Shown here: piece after piece, positions 52,145-62,185 of the stretch
Position numbering within the stretch: the stretch's first letter is position 1
Layout of the letters: the number at the start of each line of letters is the position of its first letter
Program-made: the position numbers and the translations under genes
Assembly: GCF_015864575.1 (NCBI RefSeq)
Contig: NZ_JADYWW010000001.1
Coordinates: 1,573,719-1,637,718, forward strand
DNA from: Salinibacterium sp. SWN248
GTDB taxonomy: Bacteria > Actinomycetota > Actinomycetes > Actinomycetales > Microbacteriaceae
Reading direction: 5' to 3'
DNA: 64,000 nt
Notes under the pieces: model-generated
Told to the model about the DNA's origin: nothing
What the model saw: only the letters and a program-made list of their open reading frames with translations
The model's database searches: none

Positions 52145-53518
52145 CTAGACCGCGTGCAGCGGCTTGCCGGCCAGAGCGAGGAATGCCTCGCCGAGAGCCT
52201 CGTTTTGGGTGGGGTGTGCGTGAAGCAACGGGGTGATGTCTTCGGGGTGTGCTTCCCAGTTGACGATCAATTGTGCTTCACCGATCAGTTCGCCAACGCG
52301 AGCTCCGATCATGTGAACTCCGACGACTGGACCGTCGACTACGCGAACGACCTTGATGGAACCGGCAGTGCCGATGATGGCGCTCTTGCCGTTTCCGCTG
52401 AGGTTGTAGTCGTAAGCCTTGACGTTGTCAGCGCCGTGAGCTTCGATAGCCTTTGCTTCGCTCAGGCCGATGGACGCTACCTCGGGGTCGCTGTAGGTGA
52501 CCTTCGGAATGTGGAGGTCATCGATCACGATGGGCTTGAGGCCAGCGATTTCTTCGACAACGAAGATTCCTTGCTGGAATCCACGGTGAGCGAGCTGGAG
52601 GCCAGGAACGATGTCTCCGACGGCATAGACGCCAGGAACGTTGGTGGCGAGGCGCTCGTTCGTGAGAACGAAGCCGCGGTCCATCTCAATGCCGACTTCT
52701 TCGAAGCCGAGTCCAGCGGTCGACGGGCCACGGCCGACGGCAACGAGCAGGAGCTCGGCTTCGACTGTTTCGCCGTTTTCCAAAGTAACGACGACGCCGT
52801 CGTCGTTCTGCTCGACACTCTTGAAGCGAACGCCGGTGTGGAAGTTGATGCCACGACGGCGGAATGCTCGTTCGAACTGCTTGCTGACCGACTCGTCTTC
52901 CATGGGAACGAGGTGGGGGAGACCTTCAATAATGGTGACGTCGGCTCCCCAGCTCTTCCAGACGCTCGAGAATTCGACGCCGATGACGCCACCACCGAGC
53001 ACTGCGACCTTCTTCGGAACGAAGTCGAGTTCAAGTGCCTGTTCGGAGGTGATGACGCGGCCACCGATTTCGAGCCCTGGCAGCGAGCGAGAGTAGGAGC
53101 CAGTCGCCAAAATGACGTTCTTGCCTACTACGGTGTCTTCGCCGACCTGAACGGTGTTGGGCGCGACGAGCTTGCCTTCGCCCTCGATGACGGTGATCCC
53201 GCGCATCTTGATGAGGCCCTGGAGCCCCTTGTACTTGCTCGCGACGATGTCTTGGCGGTACTTGGTTACCGCCGAGATGTCGATGCCGTCGAGCGTGGCG
53301 GTGACACCATATTTCGCTGCTTCGCGCGTCACGTCAGCGACTTCTGCGGAGTGCAAAAGTGCCTTAGTCGGGATGCAGCCCACGTGCAGGCAAGTGCCGC
53401 CGAGCTTGTTCTTCTCGATCAGGCCAACGGTCATCCCGAGTTCGGCGGCGCGCAACGCAGCTGCGTAGCCTCCGCTTCCTCCACCAAGAACGACAAGGTC
53501 AAAATTGTGCTCAGCCAA
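52145..53518 (-). CDS. lpdA: Dihydrolipoyl dehydrogenase (E3)
   Basis: Reoxidises lipoyl groups of E2 using FAD and NAD+. A 457-residue protein. FAD motif LGGGSGG at residues 11-17, redox cysteines Cys43 and Cys48 (GGTCLHVGCIPT), second Rossmann motif VLGGGVIGVEF and the His-Glu pair in HAHPTQNE. The TTG at 53518 is preferred because GAGGAG is 9 nt upstream and the protein then begins AEHNFDLVVLG; the longer ATG frame from 53560 adds an unlikely N-terminus. Sits upstream of the E2 gene on the same strand. Confidence 0.94.
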   Translation of the reverse strand: MAEHNFDLVVLGGGSGGYAAALRAAELGMTVGLIEKNKLGGTCLHVGCIPTKALLHSAEVADVTREAAKYGVTATLDGIDISAVTKYRQDIVASKYKGLQGLIKMRGITVIEGEGKLVAPNTVQVGEDTVVGKNVILATGSYSRSLPGLEIGGRVITSEQALELDFVPKKVAVLGGGVIGVEFSSVWKSWGADVTIIEGLPHLVPMEDESVSKQFERAFRRRGINFHTGVRFKSVEQNDDGVVVTLENGETVEAELLLVAVGRGPSTAGLGFEEVGIEMDRGFVLTNERLATNVPGVYAVGDIVPGLQLAHRGFQQGIFVVEEIAGLKPIVIDDLHIPKVTYSDPEVASIGLSEAKAIEAHGADNVKAYDYNLSGNGKSAIIGTAGSIKVVRVVDGPVVGVHMIGARVGELIGEAQLIVNWEAHPEDITPLLHAHPTQNEALGEAFLALAGKPLHAV

Positions 53519-53617
53519 TACAGCAGCTCCTCTGTAAGGAAATTTTTCGTCGGAACGCACTGTGTGTAGTCAGTGCGACCGGATGGTGCGGAAAGATCCC
53601 GCGTTTAAAAAACCTTA

Positions 53618-55105
53618 CTACGGACGAGAAAATTCCTCGGCCAGTTCAATGAGTGTTCGAACACCGATTCCAGTGGCGCCCTTGCCCACGTAGCCCCAAC
53701 CTCCGCCGCGGTTGTCTGATGGACCAGCGATATCGATGTGAGCCCACGGGATGGTTTCGGTGCTGTTCGGCCGCTTTCCTACGAAGTCTTTGAGGAACGC
53801 AGCGGCGATGAGCATGCCTCCAGCGGTGTTACCTGGTTTGATATTGGCGATATCGGCAATATCGGACGCGAGCAGCGGGCGGAGTTCAGGGCTAATCGGC
53901 ATCGGCCAGAAGGGCTCGCCCACACGGTCCGCAACCGCGACCACTTGGTTGACGAGATCTTTATCGCCCATCGCGCCGGCGTAGCGGTTGCCCAAAGCGA
54001 CAACGGCTGCACCGGTGAGCGTTGCAATGTCCACGATGGCGTCGGGGTTCTCTTCGCTGGCGGCGACCAGACCGTCAGCCATAACGAGTCGACCTTCGGC
54101 ATCCGTGTTGAGAACTTCGACGGTCTTTCCGCCGCGGATTGTCAACACGTCATTCGGCCGGATTGCGCTGCCAGACGGCATGTTCTCGGCGAGGCAGAGC
54201 CACGCGGTCAAACGCACGTTGGTGCCGAGCTTCGCGCACGCTTCGACAACGGCCATGACAGTCGCTGCACCGCTCATGTCAAATTTCATGCCGATCATGC
54301 CGAGTCCAGGCTTGAGGGAGAGCCCGCCCGAATCGAACGTGATTCCCTTGCCAACAAGAGCGAGGTGCTTTGCGGAGTCAGAAGGGGTGTAGCTGATTTT
54401 TACGAGGCGAGGACCGCGAGTGGATCCTTGGCCGACTCCGAGAATTCCACCGAAGCCACCCTCCTCAAGTTCTTTCTCTGCGTAGACCTCGACCTCGACG
54501 TTGTCGAGCGACGCGAGTTCACTCGCACGATCGGCGAAGGTTTCGGGATAGAGCTCTCGGGGGGCCTCGTTGACCATGTCGCGAGTGACGTGCGTGGCAT
54601 AAGCAATTACGGTCGCGCGTTCAATGAGCGCGGCATCCTCAATCGGGCTCACTACGGTGATGTCGGTTGCGAGCTTCTTGCTCGCTTCGGGAGTAGTTGA
54701 GCGGTAGGCATCATAGGAATAAGCGCCGATCGCAGCGCCCTCGAGTACAGCGAGCGTTTCCTCACTCGACTGCGCTCCGAGGGACAGAGTAATGTGCGGT
54801 GCCCCTCGCAATTGGCGAGCGGCTGAACCGGCGGCGTAACGCAAGGATTCGACGGTGGGGGAGGCATCTCCTAGACCGATGAAGGCGACTGCCGGAGCGG
54901 CGATGTCGGTGGCAGGAATGCGGTGAAGTTCGTCAGCGGCACCGGTCGCGCCAATGACGCTCAGGGCCTGCTCGAACGCTGCAAGTTGCGACGACGTGTC
55001 TACAAGCTTCGGCCCGGTGTCGGTTTTCACCACCCCGATAACGAGAACATCGGATTCAACTTCGGAGGCGGGCACGGTGGACAAGTGCAACGTAGCAACG
55101 GTCAT
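53618..55105 (-). CDS. pepA: Leucyl aminopeptidase (cytosol aminopeptidase, M17)
   Basis: A 495-residue dizinc aminopeptidase that trims N-terminal residues from peptides. The C-terminal catalytic half has GKGITFDSGGLSLKP, DMSGAATV, the M17 signature NTDAEGRL and the bicarbonate-binding Arg in it. The N-terminal macro-like domain is less conserved. Places like Rv2213 (pepB) beside the E2 region in mycobacteria. Divergent from the PAC2 gene. Confidence 0.95.
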   Translation of the reverse strand: MTVATLHLSTVPASEVESDVLVIGVVKTDTGPKLVDTSSQLAAFEQALSVIGATGAADELHRIPATDIAAPAVAFIGLGDASPTVESLRYAAGSAARQLRGAPHITLSLGAQSSEETLAVLEGAAIGAYSYDAYRSTTPEASKKLATDITVVSPIEDAALIERATVIAYATHVTRDMVNEAPRELYPETFADRASELASLDNVEVEVYAEKELEEGGFGGILGVGQGSTRGPRLVKISYTPSDSAKHLALVGKGITFDSGGLSLKPGLGMIGMKFDMSGAATVMAVVEACAKLGTNVRLTAWLCLAENMPSGSAIRPNDVLTIRGGKTVEVLNTDAEGRLVMADGLVAASEENPDAIVDIATLTGAAVVALGNRYAGAMGDKDLVNQVVAVADRVGEPFWPMPISPELRPLLASDIADIANIKPGNTAGGMLIAAAFLKDFVGKRPNSTETIPWAHIDIAGPSDNRGGGWGYVGKGATGIGVRTLIELAEEFSRP

Positions 55106-55206
55106 GTCCTCATGATAACCAGCATCCGCCTTCGTGTTCGCTAGGAGCTTGACGCTGTGGAGCCGAAACAGAAGGATGCCATCGCACCCGCGATTAGAGT
55201 GGAGGC

Positions 55207-56142
55207 ATGCGAGATCCAGCCGGTTTATATGACATCGCCACCGATGTTGCTGGGGTGCCGCGCGGTCTTCCTCTTGTAGCGGGACTCACGGGCTTTGCGG
55301 ATGCCGGTGGTGCCGTCAGTCAAGTGAGCCAATATCTGCTCGACACCCTTGAACGCACCGTTGTCGCATCGTTCGACAATGATGCTCTCCTGGATTACCG
55401 AGCGCGTCGTCCCACGATCTATTTTGATCAGGACCATTTGAGTGACTACCGTCCAGCCAAGCTCGAGCTTTACTTGGCGAAGGATGAGCTGGGGCAGCCC
55501 TTCCTGCTTCTCACGGGTTACGAACCTGACTTCCAGTGGGAGCGATTCTCGGCAGCAGTGCTGAGGCTCATTTCGAAGCTCGACGTTAAATCGACCACGT
55601 GGCTGAGTTCCATCCCGATGCCGGTGCCGCACACGCGCAGCATCGGAGTCACCGTGAGTGGCAATCGCTCGGAGCTGATCGACTCACTTTCAGTGTGGAA
55701 GCCCCACACTCAGGTGCCTGCTAACGCAATGCATGTGATTGAGTACCGCTTGCAGGAGATCGGGCATCCCGTCGCCGGTTTCGTGCTTCTCATTCCGCAC
55801 TACCTTGCCGACACCGAATGGCCGACCGCTGCCGTAACGGCGCTCGAGAGTGTGAGTGCTGCAACCGGATTGATCTTCCCCACGGATCGCCTTCGTGAAG
55901 AAGGGCGCGCATTCGTGGCAAAGATTGATGGTCAGGTTGAGAGCAACCAAGAACTTGCTCGCCTAGTAGGAACGTTGGAAGAGCGACACGACAACTACAT
56001 GGAGGAGAACCCCATGCGGTCGCCGTTGACTGATGAGGCGGGTGAGCTGCCTTCAGCAGACGAAATCGCCGCCGAGTTGCAGAAGTTCCTTGCCATCAAA
56101 CGCGCTGGTGACACTGACGGCACCTCTGGTCTCCCTTTGTAG
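55207..56142 (+). CDS. PAC2 family (proteasome assembly chaperone-like) protein
   Basis: A 311-residue protein of the PAC2 family. Seen: VAGLTGFADAGGAVSQVSQYLL at the N-terminus, then DYRARRPTIYFDQD, LLLTGYEPDFQWERF and GIGMELS-type SIPMPVPHTR. The last ~60 residues are a charged helical tail. In actinobacteria this family is found near proteasome or sigA genes; its role here is unknown. Divergent from pepA by about 100 nt. Confidence 0.87.
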   Translation: MRDPAGLYDIATDVAGVPRGLPLVAGLTGFADAGGAVSQVSQYLLDTLERTVVASFDNDALLDYRARRPTIYFDQDHLSDYRPAKLELYLAKDELGQPFLLLTGYEPDFQWERFSAAVLRLISKLDVKSTTWLSSIPMPVPHTRSIGVTVSGNRSELIDSLSVWKPHTQVPANAMHVIEYRLQEIGHPVAGFVLLIPHYLADTEWPTAAVTALESVSAATGLIFPTDRLREEGRAFVAKIDGQVESNQELARLVGTLEERHDNYMEENPMRSPLTDEAGELPSADEIAAELQKFLAIKRAGDTDGTSGLPL

Positions 56143-56240
56143 TACCCGCGGTGTTCCGCATCCGCGACTCTCACCGCGGGGGCTAAGGGCGTTCGCTTTG
56201 CTCCGTCACCCGCATGGTGCGAAGCATGAGAAAAGCGTGG

Positions 56241-56246
56241 CATAAT
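56241..56246 (+). promoter_or_regulatory. Possible -10 element upstream of sigA
   Basis: CATAAT lies in GTGGCATAATAGG, in the 212-nt gap before the sigma factor gene, about 109 nt ahead of its start codon. No convincing -35 is seen at 17 nt, so this is weak. Confidence 0.3.
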
Positions 56247-56354
56247 AGGAGTAAGACCCGGTCTTGTTTCTAGATCTGTTTCGCCATGCGGTGAGATGGG
56301 CGGAGACTTGACATGGGTCTTAGTACTGCCCGAAAACCTCAGAAAGGTGTTCAG

Positions 56355-57695
56355 ATGGCGACCCGAACGAAGGCTGCAGAGTCCGCACCCGCAGCAAAGA
56401 AGGCTCCTGCTAAAGCAGCCACAAAGGCTGGCACGCGCAGTAAAGCTGCCGCTGCAGTCGAAGAAGTAGCCCCCGACGCAGAAGGCGCCGAGAGCACGAC
56501 TACTAAGGCAACGACGAAGAAAGCTGCGACGACGAAGTCGACTGCTGCTGCGTCAACCGCCAAGAAGCCTGCCGCCAAAAAGCCGGCGACGAGGAGCAAA
56601 AAGGCAGCCGCAGCTGCAGCTGCTGAAATCGTTGAGGCAGACGGCGAAGAGGCGAAGGCCGAAGACGAGCAAGAAGAAAAGTCAACGAGTAAAGACGAGG
56701 CGTTGCCCACAGGTGCGCTCGTTCTTTCGCTCGTCGATGACGAAGACGAAGTTCCTGTCTACTCGGCAGCCATTACTGGCGCTACCGCCGACCCTGTCAA
56801 GGATTACCTGAAGCAAATCGGTAAGGTTGCTCTGCTCAACGCCGCTCAAGAAGTTGAGCTCGCGATGCGCATTGAGGCCGGCCTCTTCGCTGAAGACAAG
56901 CTTTCACAAATGGCCCCCGGTGAAGTGCGTTCGACTCTCGGTCGAGAACTTCAGTGGGTAGCTAAAGATGGTCAGCGCGCCAAGAGCCACTTGCTCGGCG
57001 CCAACCTCCGCCTCGTCGTATCGCTCGCTAAGCGTTACACCGGTCGCGGCATGCAGTTCCTTGACCTCATTCAAGAGGGCAACTTGGGCCTGATTCGTGC
57101 AGTCGAGAAGTTTGATTACACCAAGGGCTTCAAGTTCTCGACCTATGCAACGTGGTGGATCCGTCAGGCCATTACACGTGCCATGGCAGACCAGGCTCGC
57201 ACCATTCGTATTCCTGTGCACATGGTCGAGGTCATCAACAAGCTTGCTCGCGTTCAGCGCCAGATGCTTCAGGACCTTGGTCGCGAACCTACCCCCGAAG
57301 AGCTGTCGCGTGAGCTCGACATGACGCCAGAAAAGGTCGTCGAGGTTCAGAAGTACGGCCGCGAGCCCATCTCGCTTCACACACCGCTTGGTGAAGACGG
57401 TGACAGTGAGTTCGGTGACCTTATCGAAGACACTGAAGCAGTTGTTCCGGCGGATGCTGTGGGCTTCACGATGCTGCAGAAGCAGCTTGAAAGCCTTCTC
57501 GATTCCCTTTCGGAGCGCGAAGCCGGGGTTATCCGCATGCGTTTCGGCCTGGGCGACGGAATGCCCAAGACTCTCGACCAGATCGGCGACACGTTCGGCG
57601 TAACTCGCGAACGCATCCGTCAGATCGAGTCCAAGACGATGGCGAAATTGCGCCACCCGTCACGCTCGCAGTCACTGCGCGACTACCTCGAATAG
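56355..57695 (+). CDS. sigA: Principal RNA polymerase sigma factor (RpoD/SigA)
   Basis: A 446-residue sigma-70 protein that directs housekeeping transcription. The N-terminal ~110 residues are a Lys/Ala-rich low-complexity arm ([13 protein letters not shown]) with an acidic patch, normal for actinobacterial SigA/HrdB. Region 1.2 [13 protein letters not shown], region 2 with [20 protein letters not shown] and [10 protein letters not shown], region 3, and region 4.2 [20 protein letters not shown] are intact. ATG at 56355 has GAAAGG 7 nt upstream; a further ATG at 56313 would add 14 residues. Confidence 0.96.
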   Translation: MATRTKAAESAPAAKKAPAKAATKAGTRSKAAAAVEEVAPDAEGAESTTTKATTKKAATTKSTAAASTAKKPAAKKPATRSKKAAAAAAAEIVEADGEEAKAEDEQEEKSTSKDEALPTGALVLSLVDDEDEVPVYSAAITGATADPVKDYLKQIGKVALLNAAQEVELAMRIEAGLFAEDKLSQMAPGEVRSTLGRELQWVAKDGQRAKSHLLGANLRLVVSLAKRYTGRGMQFLDLIQEGNLGLIRAVEKFDYTKGFKFSTYATWWIRQAITRAMADQARTIRIPVHMVEVINKLARVQRQMLQDLGREPTPEELSRELDMTPEKVVEVQKYGREPISLHTPLGEDGDSEFGDLIEDTEAVVPADAVGFTMLQKQLESLLDSLSEREAGVIRMRFGLGDGMPKTLDQIGDTFGVTRERIRQIESKTMAKLRHPSRSQSLRDYLE

Positions 57696-57702
57696 GCCAA
57701 TA

Positions 57703-58401
57703 ATGGGTGCTGAAGCGAACGCTGGAAAGAGTCTCACTGTTGAGGTTGATGGAGCCGTCTATGAACGGCTTCCCATCAAGACTCGATTGGTGGTTCGTGA
57801 AGACGACATCGTTCAGGTCGTATCGGAGTACGCTTCGTCTGTCGTGCAGGATGGCGACCTGCTTTTCGTGACCGAGAAAATCGTGGGCATCACTCAGGGT
57901 CGGGCCTACCCGATCTCTGAGGTCGAGCCACGCAAGCTTGCGACCTTCCTCTCGAAGTACGTTACGAAAACGTCGCACGGTATCGGTCTCGGCATGCCAG
58001 AGACGATGGAGATGGCGTTGAGGGAGTGCGGAACGCCGCGCATCCTGTTCGCGGCTGCTGTCGCAGCGGTGACCAAGCTTGTGGGTCGACGTGGCGACTT
58101 CTATCGCATTGCCGGGCCCAAGGCTCGTGCGATCGATGGTCCGACGAAGAACACCATTCCGCCTTACAACTCGCACGTGGTGCTCGGCCCGGCGCGTCCA
58201 GACGGTGTCGCGAAAGACATCAAGGTCGCTCTCGGTCGCAACATTGAGGTTCTCGTCGTAGATATTAATGACTTCGGTGGCAACATCCTCGGGTCAACGA
58301 CAACCAAGGCCAACAACGCGCTCGCGCTCAAGGTATTGAAAGACAACCCTCTGGGGCAAGATCACCAAAGTACGCCGCTTGGCGTCATCCGTCGGGCTTA
58401 G
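57703..58401 (+). CDS. CofE/FbiB-like gamma-glutamyl ligase family protein
   Basis: A 232-residue protein of the F420-0:gamma-glutamyl ligase (CofE, PF01996) family, which adds glutamate to F420-0 in F420 makers. Seen: LPIKTRLVVREDDI, DGDLLFVTEKIVGITQGRA, and the end VVDINDFGGNILG followed by STTTKANNALALKVLKDNP. It starts 7 nt after sigA and may be co-transcribed with it. No F420 genes are seen in this window, so a different glutamyl acceptor is possible. A gene for an ATP-grasp protein faces it, end to end. Confidence 0.83.
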   Translation: MGAEANAGKSLTVEVDGAVYERLPIKTRLVVREDDIVQVVSEYASSVVQDGDLLFVTEKIVGITQGRAYPISEVEPRKLATFLSKYVTKTSHGIGLGMPETMEMALRECGTPRILFAAAVAAVTKLVGRRGDFYRIAGPKARAIDGPTKNTIPPYNSHVVLGPARPDGVAKDIKVALGRNIEVLVVDINDFGGNILGSTTTKANNALALKVLKDNPLGQDHQSTPLGVIRRA

Positions 58402-58457
58402 CAACACTTCAGCACCAACCAGCCACCGCAAGGTGAACTGGCCGGGGGAGTAATGCC

Positions 58458-59459
58458 CTAGAAGTCGATGACTTCGCGGAACTTGGGCAACAGGCCTGTC
58501 TTGATTCCAGTGAGGCTCGGCTTCATCTGAAAGACGCCAGTGTTGTAGTTGCCCTCGATGATTGCCGGTCCGTTTGGCGTGATCGCGACGTCCCACCCGA
58601 CATAGGGGATTTCTGGGATGATGCGGCTGACCGTGTCGAGCATGGCGAGCACTTCGTCGTACAGCGGAACCTGAAACCCCACGATCGGGGTGCCGGTCTG
58701 GGGATGCACGGTGAAGGTGTTGGCGTACTTGTCGAAGGCGCCGTAGTTCGCAATTCCGGTCTTTTCGTCGAGCACGGTGTACATGCCACCGCGACCATAA
58801 TTGTCAACGTCGGCGCCATTGCCCATTCGCAGCACGGCTTCCATTACGTGCACGTCGGTGCCATCGAAAAAGGTGATCATCCGCAACGAGTTCACGCTGG
58901 TGGGGCAGAGTGCAGACATCCCGGGGTGCTGCTTGAGAAACGCTTCGACCAGGAACTGGCGCTTGTCCATGAGCTCTCGGTACAGAGCATGCGCGTCAGC
59001 GAGATCGTCGCCGCCGTGCTTTTCGATGCCGGCACCGCTCATGCTGTCGACAACCTTCACCATGATGGGGTCATGGTGCGCGACGAACTCGACGAAGTCA
59101 GCTTCGGAAGCCGTTCTCAAGTCGAGCCAGGCTCGACCAAGCCACTTGTCGAAAGTGGTGTTGAAGGTCGGCTTGTCATAGAAACGTTCGCGGTACTCGC
59201 GCTGGTTGTACTTCACAACGATGGAGTTGGCGTTGCCGCTCGTAATCCACGTGCGGCGTTCAGCACGACTGAGAACGTTGAATTCGAACTCTTCGTAGTC
59301 GAGGTAGCCCGCTTGGTAGACAAGGGAACACCACACCATGTCCAGCAGGATCGCAAATACGGGCGTACCGCTGCGTTTACTGATTGCTCGCGCGACGGCG
59401 AGCATGTTTGATACGTCGAGCGAGATAAGTCGCGACACGTAGTGCCGGATGCGCTTCAC
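58458..59459 (-). CDS. Sugar-transfer-associated ATP-grasp family protein
   Basis: A 333-residue ATP-grasp enzyme (ATPgrasp_ST type). ATP-grasp features: KYNQREYRERFYDKPTFN, IMVKVVDSMSGAGIEKH (lysine and small loop), FLVEAFLKQHPGMS, then SLRMITFF, GWDVAITPNGPAIIEGNYN as the Mg-binding end. Such enzymes join a carboxylate to an amine or thiol. The GTG at 59459 has GTAGGAG 5 nt upstream, preferred over the frame's first start at 59489. It converges on a CofE-like ligase, a pairing that hints at a shared glutamylation or peptide-tagging pathway (inference). Confidence 0.83.
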   Translation of the reverse strand: MKRIRHYVSRLISLDVSNMLAVARAISKRSGTPVFAILLDMVWCSLVYQAGYLDYEEFEFNVLSRAERRTWITSGNANSIVVKYNQREYRERFYDKPTFNTTFDKWLGRAWLDLRTASEADFVEFVAHHDPIMVKVVDSMSGAGIEKHGGDDLADAHALYRELMDKRQFLVEAFLKQHPGMSALCPTSVNSLRMITFFDGTDVHVMEAVLRMGNGADVDNYGRGGMYTVLDEKTGIANYGAFDKYANTFTVHPQTGTPIVGFQVPLYDEVLAMLDTVSRIIPEIPYVGWDVAITPNGPAIIEGNYNTGVFQMKPSLTGIKTGLLPKFREVIDF

Positions 59460-59532
59460 AGTTCTCCTACGAAGGTCATACCGACACACGTGTCGGCGGC
59501 GAGCAAACTATCTGATGATGCTCAACGCTACG

Positions 59533-59751
59533 TTACGCATTCAGACGGCTGGACTCGTCGTGCCACTTAATCGCTGTCGGGAACAGCTTGTCTTTGAATT
59601 TGGCGCCGTGGTGGGCGCAAAAGAGAAGATCGCCACTGGCGAGCGTCGCGCGGATATATGCCTGCGCGCCACAACTGTCACAGCGGTCAGCCGCCGTGAG
59701 GGTGTAGTCCATCTCATCGACTGGGGTGTCTTCGGTTGCAATGTTCGACAT
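59533..59751 (-). CDS. Small zinc-ribbon-like protein (DUF7455 type)
   Basis: A 72-residue protein with RCDSCGAQAY and LLFCAHHGAKF, a Cys2-Cys-His arrangement likely to bind zinc. This small actinobacterial protein is regularly found between sigA and the topoisomerase genes. ATG start with GGAGTAGG upstream on its strand. Function unknown. Confidence 0.85.
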   Translation of the reverse strand: MSNIATEDTPVDEMDYTLTAADRCDSCGAQAYIRATLASGDLLFCAHHGAKFKDKLFPTAIKWHDESSRLNA

Positions 59752-59966
59752 GGCCTACTCCTTCTTGCTTGCGGTTGTTATTCCGTACGCCTATACAAGC
59801 ATGGGTGCCTGAAGATTCTTCCTACATTGCGGGCATTTCGCTCAGCGCGTAGCGCGGTTGACGGCTGGCGGTGTGCACGGGGCAGCGGGTGTCGGTGAGC
59901 AGCAATGTCGGGCGGAGAACGTACTCTAGAAGATGGCCTTCCGTCGTCAAACCCTAGGAGATCACT

Positions 59967-62045
59967 ATGGCGAGCTCTGACTACTCAGCCCGTCACCTGT
60001 CCGTACTCGAAGGGCTTGAAGCCGTTCGTAAACGTCCGGGTATGTACATCGGCTCCACCGACTCCCGCGGGCTCATGCATTGCCTGTGGGAGATCATCGA
60101 CAACTCGGTGGACGAGGCGCTCGATGGGCACGGTTCAGAGATCAATGTCATCCTGCACGCCGACGAAAGCGTTGAGGTCCGCGACAAGGCCCGTGGCATC
60201 CCTGTCGATGTTGAGCCCAAGACAGGTCTCACCGGCGTCGAAGTGGTTTTCACCAAGCTGCACGCGGGCGGAAAGTTCGGTTCGGGCTCCTATGCCGCAT
60301 CTGGCGGGCTCCACGGAGTGGGCGCTTCGGTTGTGAATGCCCTTTCGGAGCGACTCGACGTCGAAGTCGACCGCAATGGCAAGACCTACGCGATGTCGTT
60401 CCATCGCGGCGAGCCAGGCACTTTCGCCGATACAGGTGAACCAACTCCGGATGCTCCGTTCAGCCCCTACGTGTCGGGCAGCGAACTGCGCGTTATTGGC
60501 AAGGTTCCCAAGGGGCGTACTGGCACAAGAGTGCGCTACTGGGCTGATCGCCAAATCTTTACGAAGGGCGCGAGTTTCCAGTCTGAGGGGCTGATCGACC
60601 GCCTACGCCAGACCGCGTTTCTGGTTCCTAACCTCACCCTGAATGTGTCAGATGAGCGTGGTGAAGAACCCATCCGCGAATCGTTCTCGTTCGAGGGCGG
60701 CATCTCTGAGTTCGTTGAGCATCTGGCCGTTGATCCACCCATCACCGACATTTGGCGCCTCACAGGATCCGGCGGGTTCACTGAGAGTGTGCCGGTGCTG
60801 CAAGACAATGGCCACATGGTTTCCACCGAGGTCTCCCGCGACTGCGTCGTGGATGTTGCACTGCGCTGGGGCACCGGCTACGACACCGTGATCAAAAGCT
60901 TCGTCAACATTATTGCGACGCCCAAGGGCGGAACGCACCTCGCAGGGTTCGAGCAAAGCCTGCTCAAGTTCTTGCGTGCCGAAACGGAGAAGAACGCTCG
61001 TCGCCTGAAGCTCGGTAACGACAAGCTCGATAAGGATGATGTGCTCGCGGGCCTCACGGTCGTGTTGACCGTTCGTCTTCCTGAGCCGCAGTTCGAGGGG
61101 CAGACCAAAGAGATCCTAGGTACACCCGCGGTACGGGCGATTGTCGCCAAGGTGGTGGCGGCCGCGCTCTCCGTGCGCTTTACGTCAACCAAGCGCGATG
61201 ACAAGTCACAGGCAGCGCTAGTGCTCGACAAGGTCGTCGCCGAAATGAAGTCGCGCATTTCTGCGCGCGCTCACAAGGAAACTCAGCGTCGCAAGAACGC
61301 GCTTGAAAGCTCGAGTCTTCCCGCCAAACTTGTTGACTGCCGCTCCAACGATGTCGCAAACAGCGAATTGTTTATCGTCGAGGGTGACTCGGCGCTCGGC
61401 ACAGCGAAGCTCGGCCGCGATAGCGAATACCAGGCCCTTTTGCCCATTCGAGGCAAGATTCTCAACGTCCAAAAAGCATCCATCAGCGACATGTTGTCGA
61501 ATGCGGAGTGTGCGTCGATCATCCAAGTCATTGGAGCTGGTTCGGGGCGTAGCTTCGATTTGTCGACAGCGCGCTATGGCAAGGTCATCATCATGGCCGA
61601 TGCAGACGTCGACGGCGCTCATATCCGCACGCTGCTGCTTACGCTCTTCTTCCGCTACATGCCCGACATGATTCGCGACGGGCGGGTGTACGCCGCAGTG
61701 CCGCCACTGCACCGCGTCGTCGTAATCAATCCGGGCTCTAAGCCCAACGAGACTATTTACACGTATTCCGAAAAGGAACTCAACGGCGTGCTCGCCGGGC
61801 TCAAGAAATCGGGCAAGCGCTATCAGGATCCTATCCAGCGCTACAAGGGCCTCGGTGAGATGGATGCCGACCAGCTGGCAACCACCACAATGGATCGCAA
61901 TAACCGCGTACTCCGTCGTGTGAATATTTCGGATGCCGAGAGCGCGGGAAGTGTTTTCGAGCTTCTGATGGGCAACGAAGTTGCTCCGCGCAAGGAGTTC
62001 ATCATTCAGGGGCAGGGTCTCGACCGGGACCGCATCGACATTTAG
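59967..62045 (+). CDS. parE: Type IIA DNA topoisomerase B subunit (ParE/GyrB-like)
   Basis: A 692-residue ATPase subunit that controls supercoiling or decatenation. GHKL ATPase: IIDNSVDEALDGH, GRGIPVD-like RGIPVDV, and GLHGVGASVVNALS. Transducer follows, then TOPRIM with EGDSALG and ADADVDGAHI, and C-terminal YKGLGEMDADQL. Length and the paired A subunit at the right edge, in convergent orientation, suggest ParE of topoisomerase IV; GyrB is the alternative. CTAGGAG precedes the ATG. Confidence 0.93.
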   Translation: MASSDYSARHLSVLEGLEAVRKRPGMYIGSTDSRGLMHCLWEIIDNSVDEALDGHGSEINVILHADESVEVRDKARGIPVDVEPKTGLTGVEVVFTKLHAGGKFGSGSYAASGGLHGVGASVVNALSERLDVEVDRNGKTYAMSFHRGEPGTFADTGEPTPDAPFSPYVSGSELRVIGKVPKGRTGTRVRYWADRQIFTKGASFQSEGLIDRLRQTAFLVPNLTLNVSDERGEEPIRESFSFEGGISEFVEHLAVDPPITDIWRLTGSGGFTESVPVLQDNGHMVSTEVSRDCVVDVALRWGTGYDTVIKSFVNIIATPKGGTHLAGFEQSLLKFLRAETEKNARRLKLGNDKLDKDDVLAGLTVVLTVRLPEPQFEGQTKEILGTPAVRAIVAKVVAAALSVRFTSTKRDDKSQAALVLDKVVAEMKSRISARAHKETQRRKNALESSSLPAKLVDCRSNDVANSELFIVEGDSALGTAKLGRDSEYQALLPIRGKILNVQKASISDMLSNAECASIIQVIGAGSGRSFDLSTARYGKVIIMADADVDGAHIRTLLLTLFFRYMPDMIRDGRVYAAVPPLHRVVVINPGSKPNETIYTYSEKELNGVLAGLKKSGKRYQDPIQRYKGLGEMDADQLATTTMDRNNRVLRRVNISDAESAGSVFELLMGNEVAPRKEFIIQGQGLDRDRIDI

Positions 62046-62103
62046 TTGCCAAGCGGATGCGGGGCGTCGTCGACGGCCCGGCACTGATGGTGAACGAAGC
62101 AGC

Positions 62104-62144
62104 GAGAGGGCTGCCCTCTGAATCAATCAGGTGGCAGCCCTCTC
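62104..62144. terminator. Bidirectional hairpin between the topoisomerase B and A genes
   Basis: GAGAGGGCTGCC (62104-62115) pairs exactly with GGCAGCCCTCTC (62133-62144), a perfect 12-bp stem with a 17-nt loop, between convergent genes. Confidence 0.85.
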
Positions 62145-62185
62145 GGACGTGCGGCTGTGTCTGTTGCTGCTCGGAGCCAGCGGTC

